NCBI GenBank assembly: GCA_963793095.1
Contig: CAWBYY010000002.1
Span: 992,001 to 1,056,000 of the forward strand
Reading direction: 5' to 3'
Length of the DNA stretch: 64,000 nucleotides
From: CAVWDI01 sp963793095
Lineage (GTDB): Bacteria > Chloroflexota > Anaerolineae > Anaerolineales > UBA4823
Within the stretch, counting starts at the first letter, position 1. Each line of letters opens with the position of its first letter. Below are positions 58,704 to 64,000 of the stretch, piece after piece. Position numbers and translations under genes: made by a program. Under the pieces are notes generated by a model. It worked only from the letters and a program-made list of their open reading frames with translations. It did no database searches and had not been told where the DNA came from.

Positions 58704-59801
58704 ATGGGTGGTCAAACTCGAACAGCAATCGTAATAGTCAACATTTCTTTAATTGTACTGGTTTTGATCTGGAGCATTCCAACCATTGGCTTGCTTGTAT
58801 CTTCTTTTCGGACGCGTTTTGACATTCAGACCTCTGGATGGTGGACCATTTTTCCACACAGGGAATGGGAAACTGTTGCAGTTGTTGATCCCAAAGAAAT
58901 GGGCCTGGATCCAGATAGCGTGATGGAGGTAGAGCAAGTAAGCGGAACATTTGAAGAACTGAGAGAAGGGATCGAATCGCCTGATGGAGATACACGCGTG
59001 ACCTGGGTGGGCAACAAACGTCTGGGAAGGATCGAAGTCCAAAAACAGGTCTGGACAGTGAATTGGGATTTTACACTGGACAACTATCGGCAGGTCATAT
59101 TTGGCTCTTCATTTGAAGTTACCAGGCCAGATGGGACCACAGAAACTGTTCCGGGTCAGGACATGTCTCAGGCATTTCTAAACAGCCTGGCTGTGACGAT
59201 TCCTTCGACAGTCATTCCGATTTTAATCGCTTCATTTGCTGCCTATGGTTTTGCGTGGATGAATTTTCCTGCAAGGCGGGTATCATTTATTATGGTGGTG
59301 GGGTTGTTAGTTGTACCCCTTCAGATTGCGCTGGTTCCTATCCTGAGCGACTACAATAAAATCGGGTTAAACGGGACATTCCTTGCGGTTTGGCTGGCAC
59401 ACACCGGTTTTGGTCTTGCGTTAGCTACTTACTTGCTTTTTAATTACATCAGCACGCTGCCACGCGAGACCATGGAATCGGCGTTTATTGACGGCGCTTC
59501 ACACTTTACGGTGTTCACCAAATTGGTCCTGCCTTTATCTGTTCCAGCGTTAGCCTCATTTGCGATATTTCAGTTCTTATGGGTTTGGAATGATTACCTA
59601 GTAGCATTGGTTTTCCTGGGTGTTGATCCTAACTTTAAGGTCGTCACCCAGAGATTGGCAGACCTTACCGGCACATTTGGAAACGCCTGGCATTTGCTGA
59701 CCGCCGGAGCATTTGTAACTATGTTATTGCCGATGGTAATTTTCTTTGCATTGCAGCGCTACTTTGTGCGCGGACTGCTCGCTGGTTCGGTTAAAGGTTA
59801 A
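58704..59801 (+). CDS. aglG: Alpha-glucoside ABC transporter permease, AglG type
   Basis: 365 aa, longer than MalG because of a ~110-residue extracytoplasmic insert after the first helix (SSFRTRFDIQTSGWWTIFPH to NWDFTLDNYRQVIFGSSF), as in AglG proteins. EAA loop: PRETMESAFIDGASHFTVFT. C-terminus QRYFVRGLLAGSVKG. Pairs with AglF for uptake of alpha-glucosides such as trehalose, maltose or sucrose in known systems. Intact. Confidence 0.88.
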   Translation: MGGQTRTAIVIVNISLIVLVLIWSIPTIGLLVSSFRTRFDIQTSGWWTIFPHREWETVAVVDPKEMGLDPDSVMEVEQVSGTFEELREGIESPDGDTRVTWVGNKRLGRIEVQKQVWTVNWDFTLDNYRQVIFGSSFEVTRPDGTTETVPGQDMSQAFLNSLAVTIPSTVIPILIASFAAYGFAWMNFPARRVSFIMVVGLLVVPLQIALVPILSDYNKIGLNGTFLAVWLAHTGFGLALATYLLFNYISTLPRETMESAFIDGASHFTVFTKLVLPLSVPALASFAIFQFLWVWNDYLVALVFLGVDPNFKVVTQRLADLTGTFGNAWHLLTAGAFVTMLLPMVIFFALQRYFVRGLLAGSVKG

Positions 59802-59959
59802 CCTGTATTTTTTTCCTTGAGTAATATTAGTTAATAATTGGAATCTACTGGTCCGCGCATATACAGGCTGAAGAATTTTCGATTTGGCTTTTCCCAATTT
59901 AAATAGCTTTCATTTAACTTTTTTTATTAATTTGGTATGCAATATGAGATGGATAGCTT

Positions 59960-61309
59960 ATGAATAAATTAATATTTCCGGATGGATTCCTGTGGGGTAC
60001 AGCGACGTCATCCTACCAGATAGAAGGCGCCTGGAATGAGGATGGAAGAGGGGAAAGCATCTGGGACAATTTCTCTCACCAGCCCTATAACATCGAAAAT
60101 GGAGATACAGGAGATACAGCCTGCGATCATTATCACCGGATGCCGCAGGATGTAGAACTTATGAAAACCCTGGGATTAAATTCATACAGTTTTACTCTGT
60201 CCTGGCCAAGGATAATGCCTTCAGGTACCGATCAGATAAATCCAAAGGGGCTTGATTTTTATGAACGGTTGCTGGACAGATTGTTGCATGCGGGTATAAC
60301 CCCGGTTTGTACTCTCAACCACTGGGATTTCCCTCAGGTTCTGCAGGATAAAGGCGGCTGGCCGAATCGAAAAATGATTGACTGGTTTGTCGAATATGCT
60401 AAGGTTGTTTTTGAGAAGCTTGGAGACCGGATAACCCTCTGGTCGACCCACTGCGAACCATGGGTGATCGCCTTTCTGGGGTATGGTACTGGTGAACATG
60501 CTCCGGGAATTCGCGATTTTACCCAGGCTTATCAAACGGTTCACCACCTGCTGCTGTCCCATGCACTAACTGTAAAGCTTTATAAAGAGAGCGGCTTCAA
60601 AGGGCAAATTGGTATTGTACTCAATATAGACAAATATGTACCCGCAAGTGATTGTGAAGGAGATGTGGCAGCCTGCCAGAGATTATATTCAGAAAGCGCT
60701 GATCTATTTCTTTCCCCGTTATTTAATGGGGAGTACCCAGAGTCGTTGTTCGATTGGCTTGGACCTCAAAAACCCAGCATTCAGGATGGGGACCTGGAAA
60801 CAATCAAGGGTTCAGTGGATTTTATCGGTCTTAATTACTATAAATCCTTTACTGTCTCCCACAGTGTTTCTGGCTCACATTTGAAAGCGAAATTGGTTCC
60901 TAATCCCGCACCGGGCTGGGGGATAACAGAGATGGATTGGGGTATTGATCCTTCTGGTTTATCCTCTGTTTTGATGGATATTAAGAATAGATTTGGAAAC
61001 CCGGTGTTGTTTGTGACCGAAAACGGATGTGCGCTAAGAGATGAGCCTGATGAAAAAGGGTTTGTGAATGACCCTGGCAGAATTAATTTTTTACGCGCCC
61101 ACATCCAGGCAGCATATGACGCGATTCAGGCTGGCGCAGACGTTCGCGGTTATTTTGCCTGGAGCCTGCTGGATAATTTTGAGTGGGCGTATGGATACAG
61201 TAAAAAATTTGGTCTTGTGCGTGTAGATAGGAAATCACTGGCTAGAATACCCAAACAGAGTGGGCTATGGTATAGCAAGATCGCCGAGGAAAATGCATTA
61301 TCCATTTAA
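59960..61309 (+). CDS. GH1 beta-glucosidase-family enzyme
   Basis: 449 aa, TIM-barrel GH1. FPDGFLWGTATSSYQIEGAW (substrate-binding Gln), the acid/base Glu in WSTHCEPWV (~165), the nucleophile Glu in LFVTENGCALRD (~354), and the WSLLDNFEWAYGYSKKFGLV subsite near the C-terminus. The usual TxNEP motif here is THCEP: Cys replaces the conserved Asn that hydrogen-bonds the sugar O2. It hydrolyses aryl- or oligo-glucosides in known relatives. No signal peptide, so cytoplasmic and acting on imported sugars. Follows aglG by 158 bp. Intact. Confidence 0.9.
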   Translation: MNKLIFPDGFLWGTATSSYQIEGAWNEDGRGESIWDNFSHQPYNIENGDTGDTACDHYHRMPQDVELMKTLGLNSYSFTLSWPRIMPSGTDQINPKGLDFYERLLDRLLHAGITPVCTLNHWDFPQVLQDKGGWPNRKMIDWFVEYAKVVFEKLGDRITLWSTHCEPWVIAFLGYGTGEHAPGIRDFTQAYQTVHHLLLSHALTVKLYKESGFKGQIGIVLNIDKYVPASDCEGDVAACQRLYSESADLFLSPLFNGEYPESLFDWLGPQKPSIQDGDLETIKGSVDFIGLNYYKSFTVSHSVSGSHLKAKLVPNPAPGWGITEMDWGIDPSGLSSVLMDIKNRFGNPVLFVTENGCALRDEPDEKGFVNDPGRINFLRAHIQAAYDAIQAGADVRGYFAWSLLDNFEWAYGYSKKFGLVRVDRKSLARIPKQSGLWYSKIAEENALSI

Positions 61310-61335
61310 AATAATTACAATTTAATACAACCCCA

Positions 61336-62973
61336 ATGATGAACACAAAACCTTCTGAACCGCTTTGGTATAAGAATGCAGTATTTTATGAGGTCTACGT
61401 CCGCGCTTATGCTGATAGTAGTGGGGACGGGCATGGCGATCTGACAGGCTTAATCAGTCGGTTGGACTATATTAAAGAATTAGGGGTGGATTGTATCTGG
61501 TTATTGCCTGTGTACCCCTCACCGCTTAAGGATGATGGATATGACATTGCAGATTTTTATGGGATTTTAACGGAGTATGGAACCCTGGAGGATTTTAAAC
61601 AATTACTTCAGGAGGTACATAAGCGGGGTATGAGGTTGATCACTGACCTGGTACTGAACCATACGTCCGACCAGCATGCATGGTTTCAAATGGCAAGAAA
61701 GGAATCTGATTCACAATATCACGACTATTATGTCTGGAGCGATACAGACAAGAAATATGAAGGTGCCCGCGTAATATTTCTGGATACGGAAGATTCTAAC
61801 TGGGCATGGGATGAAGCGGCAGGAAAATTTTTCTGGCACAGGTTCTATTCCACACAGCCAGATTTGAATTACGAAAATCAAGCAGTGAAACAGGAAATAT
61901 TGAATATTATTAAATACTGGCTTGCGTTAGGTGTTGATGGTTTCCGGGCGGATGCCGTTCCTTATCTTTTTGAGAAGGATGGGACCAATTGTGAAAATTT
62001 GCCTGAAACGCATGAATATTTAAAGGACATCCGAAGATTCATTGATCTTGAATTCCATGACAGGGTGCTATTATGTGAAGCAAACCAGTGGCCTGAAGAT
62101 GTCCGGGAATATTTTGGGGCTGGTGATGAATTCCATATGGGATTTCACTTCCCGCTGATGCCTAGAGTTTTCATGTCGTTGAAAAAAGCAAGCAGATTAC
62201 CGATTGTGAATATCCTTGAAAGAACACCGGAGATTCCTGAAAACTGCCAGTGGTGCACTTTCCTGAGGAACCATGACGAGCTTACTTTAGAGATGGTAAC
62301 TGAAGATGAAAGAGATTGGATGTGGGAGCAGTACGCGCCGGAAGACAGAATGAGATTAAATCTCGGCATCCGCCGCAGATTGGCGCCGTTGCTGGATGGA
62401 GATCAGCGGAAAATTGAGCTGGCTTATTCAATCCTATTCAGTCTACCAGGTTCTCCGGTGATTTATTATGGTGATGAAATCGGTATGGGTGATGATATTT
62501 GGATGCCCGACAGGAATGGTGTTAGAACCCCGATGCAGTGGGATGGGAGTAAAAATGCAGGTTTTTCAAGCGCCGATTCCAAAAAATTATATTCTCCAGT
62601 AATTCAAAACGAAAGGTATTCATTTCGAGAAGTGAATGTTGCTTTGCAGAGGGGAGACCCGGATTCATTGCTTAATAAAGTTAAAAAAATGATCCGCATC
62701 CGGAAAAATAATGATGTATTCGGATGGGGAGATATTAACTGGTTAGATACAGGGAATGATGCCGTTGCAGTTTATACAAGAACTTATAAAAGTTCCAGAG
62801 TTCTTGTCATCAATAATTTATCTGGGGTATCAATTAATTTGGAAATTTTGCAGGAGAGAATCCAATCTCCTGTTCAGGACCTTTTCTCAGATGTAATGCG
62901 AGGGGATAGGGAAGCAGTAAAGATACCGGATTTCATCGAGCCTTATGAATACAGGTGGCTGAAATTACCTTAG
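61336..62973 (+). CDS. treS: Trehalose synthase (maltose alpha-D-glucosyltransferase), GH13
   Basis: 545 aa. TreS opening PLWYKNAVFYEVYVRAYADS, then GDLTGLISRLDYIKELGVDC, DDGYDIADFYGILTEYGT, DLVLNHTSDQHAWF. Catalytic residues: nucleophile Asp in GVDGFRADAVPYLFE (~205), acid/base Glu in LLCEANQWPEDV (~240), Asp in FLRNHDELTLEM (~312). SPVIYYGDEIGMGDDIWMPD follows. Interconverts maltose and trehalose. It lies 26 bp after the GH1 gene, so one transcript is likely. Lacks a fused maltokinase domain. Intact. Confidence 0.88.
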   Translation: MMNTKPSEPLWYKNAVFYEVYVRAYADSSGDGHGDLTGLISRLDYIKELGVDCIWLLPVYPSPLKDDGYDIADFYGILTEYGTLEDFKQLLQEVHKRGMRLITDLVLNHTSDQHAWFQMARKESDSQYHDYYVWSDTDKKYEGARVIFLDTEDSNWAWDEAAGKFFWHRFYSTQPDLNYENQAVKQEILNIIKYWLALGVDGFRADAVPYLFEKDGTNCENLPETHEYLKDIRRFIDLEFHDRVLLCEANQWPEDVREYFGAGDEFHMGFHFPLMPRVFMSLKKASRLPIVNILERTPEIPENCQWCTFLRNHDELTLEMVTEDERDWMWEQYAPEDRMRLNLGIRRRLAPLLDGDQRKIELAYSILFSLPGSPVIYYGDEIGMGDDIWMPDRNGVRTPMQWDGSKNAGFSSADSKKLYSPVIQNERYSFREVNVALQRGDPDSLLNKVKKMIRIRKNNDVFGWGDINWLDTGNDAVAVYTRTYKSSRVLVINNLSGVSINLEILQERIQSPVQDLFSDVMRGDREAVKIPDFIEPYEYRWLKLP

Positions 62974-63067
62974 TGTTATTGGGGAAGCTATAAAATTATT
63001 TAAAACCCAAAGGATTTCTATTTTAACAATGCGAATAAAATTCGCGCACTTCTGAGAGATGGAATAA

Positions 63068-64000
63068 ATGGACCAACTGGACCGCTATATTTCTGAATCG
63101 CTAAACCGTTTGCTCCCGCGTGTTCAGAACCGCTTTCAATGGGGTGAAGAAGTTCAATTAAACGATTGGAGTACATTCGAGAGAAGGATTCAGGCTTATT
63201 ACCCAAGATTATTTGAAATTTATTATCATTTGTATGGTCATCGACATGATTATTATTATCATCTGGAAGACCTGCTGGATAAGCTTGCTGGTATGTGGAT
63301 TGACCGACCTGATGATCTGAAAAAATTAGATACCCAACGCGAGCAGGAACCCTTATGGTTTCAATCCCAATCAATGGTTGGAGGGGTATGTTATGTTGAC
63401 CTGTTTGCTGGGAGCCTGGCGGGGATAAAGGATAAAACACCTTACTTCATGGAATTAGGGATAACGTATCTCCATTTAATGCCTGTCTTTAGAACTCCGC
63501 CAGGTGAGAATGATGGGGGGTATGCTGTCAGCAGTTACAGGGAAATAAACCCAGAATTAGGCACAACAGAAGAACTGGCAGATCTGGCAAAGGAATTGCG
63601 TCGATCTGGGATAAGCCTTGTTCTTGATTTTGTTTTTAACCACACCTCTGAAGACCATAGTTGGGCAAATCAAGCCAAAAAAGGGAATACCAATTTTCAG
63701 GAGTTCTACCGTATGTTCCCTGATCGTAAGTTGCCTGATGCTTACGAGCGCCATTTGAGGGAAATTTTTCCCGACGAAAAGCGCAATGGAATCAGAACTG
63801 GTTCATTTACATATGTTGAAAAATTGGGTAAATGGGTCTGGACGACCTTCCAGTCTTACCAGTGGGATCTGAATTATGAAAATCCGGTTGTTTTTAACTG
63901 CATGTTGGAAGAGATGCTGTATCTTGCAAATGTGGGTGTAGAAATCTTGCGTTTGGATGCGGTGGCTTTCATTTGGAAAAAATTGGGAACCGATTGTGAA
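63068..64000 (+). CDS. Amylosucrase (GH13_4), 3' end outside window
   Basis: Open from ATG 63068 to the window edge (311 codons). LWFQSQSMVGGVCYVDLFAG, LGITYLHLMPVFRTPPGEND, GGYAVSSYREINPELGT, LVLDFVFNHTSEDHSWANQA, YQWDLNYENPVVF, GVEILRLDAVAFIWKKLGTD. These match amylosucrase in order, including the nucleophile Asp in the RLDAVAF motif. The N-terminal helical domain specific to amylosucrases (LNDWSTFERRIQAYYPRLFE) is present. Uses sucrose to build alpha-1,4-glucan and release fructose, or hydrolyses sucrose. Follows treS by 94 bp, so the cluster can process sucrose, maltose and trehalose. About half the gene is missing. Confidence 0.88.
   Translation, partial: MDQLDRYISESLNRLLPRVQNRFQWGEEVQLNDWSTFERRIQAYYPRLFEIYYHLYGHRHDYYYHLEDLLDKLAGMWIDRPDDLKKLDTQREQEPLWFQSQSMVGGVCYVDLFAGSLAGIKDKTPYFMELGITYLHLMPVFRTPPGENDGGYAVSSYREINPELGTTEELADLAKELRRSGISLVLDFVFNHTSEDHSWANQAKKGNTNFQEFYRMFPDRKLPDAYERHLREIFPDEKRNGIRTGSFTYVEKLGKWVWTTFQSYQWDLNYENPVVFNCMLEEMLYLANVGVEILRLDAVAFIWKKLGTDCE

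Overview
The window looks like the chromosome of an anaerobic, heterotrophic member of the Chloroflexota, probably class Anaerolineae. The basis is the 16S/23S sequence style, the sugar ABC transporters with acidic lipoprotein linkers, a group 3b NiFe hydrogenase, a NifJ-type pyruvate:ferredoxin oxidoreductase, a bacterial Elp3, a glutamate-mutase-L-like protein and an amylosucrase/trehalose synthase set. No database search was possible. All family calls come from motifs read by eye.

Layout. 1-5.6 kb: the 3' end of an MgtC/DUF4010 membrane protein, then a stretch of broken genes. A CAAX-protease (CPBP) gene is torn into two pieces about 3.8 kb apart. Between the pieces lie an FGE-fold lipoprotein-like gene, a Nudix hydrolase, an IS21 remnant, a nonsense-mutated endonuclease/phosphatase (EEP) gene, an intact vapBC pair and a partial duplicate of vapC. 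5.6-10.6 kb: an AT-rich island with a type III restriction gene stump, a frameshifted TcmP gene, its Gp37/Gp68 three-Cys partner, an IS30 scrap, and a compact trio (McrA-head-like protein, EndoIII-like glycosylase, DUF6884). 10.6-11.8 kb: a mobile-element-like small protein, a low-complexity repeat and a decayed transposase. 12-16 kb: the GC-rich hydBGDA sulfhydrogenase operon, carrying several frameshifts.

17.1-26.8 kb: a leftward sugar catabolic operon (PIG-L deacetylase, two permeases, binding protein, UroD-like, FucI-like, cupin, DegT aminotransferase, ROK repressor). 27.2-29.5 kb: GYD protein, methyltransferase, AlkD. 29.6-35.2 kb: a complete rRNA operon (16S, tRNA-Ile, tRNA-Ala, 23S, 5S) with promoter and processing stems. 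35.2-40.8 kb: rpsU, infA, a dihydroorotate-dehydrogenase-like gene and nifJ, all recognisable but full of indels. 41.2-51.8 kb: MutL-like gene, barrel-sandwich protein, cNMP/PH membrane protein, def, recF, MOSC, rsmG, DUF4349, phosphoesterase and a Trm9-like methyltransferase, which faces elp3 (51.9-53.5 kb). 53.6-64 kb: a LacI-controlled alpha-glucoside locus (fused binding protein, AglF/AglG permeases, GH1 glucosidase, trehalose synthase, amylosucrase cut by the window end).

The most interesting items are the divergent Trm9-like/Elp3 pair (a candidate bacterial mcm5U tRNA pathway), the in-frame fusion of a sugar-binding protein to a PhnD-like binding protein, and the glycosylase/DUF6884/McrA-head trio as a candidate defence module. 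An important caution is that indels occur even in rpsU and infA, so many frameshifts here are probably consensus errors rather than real gene decay.
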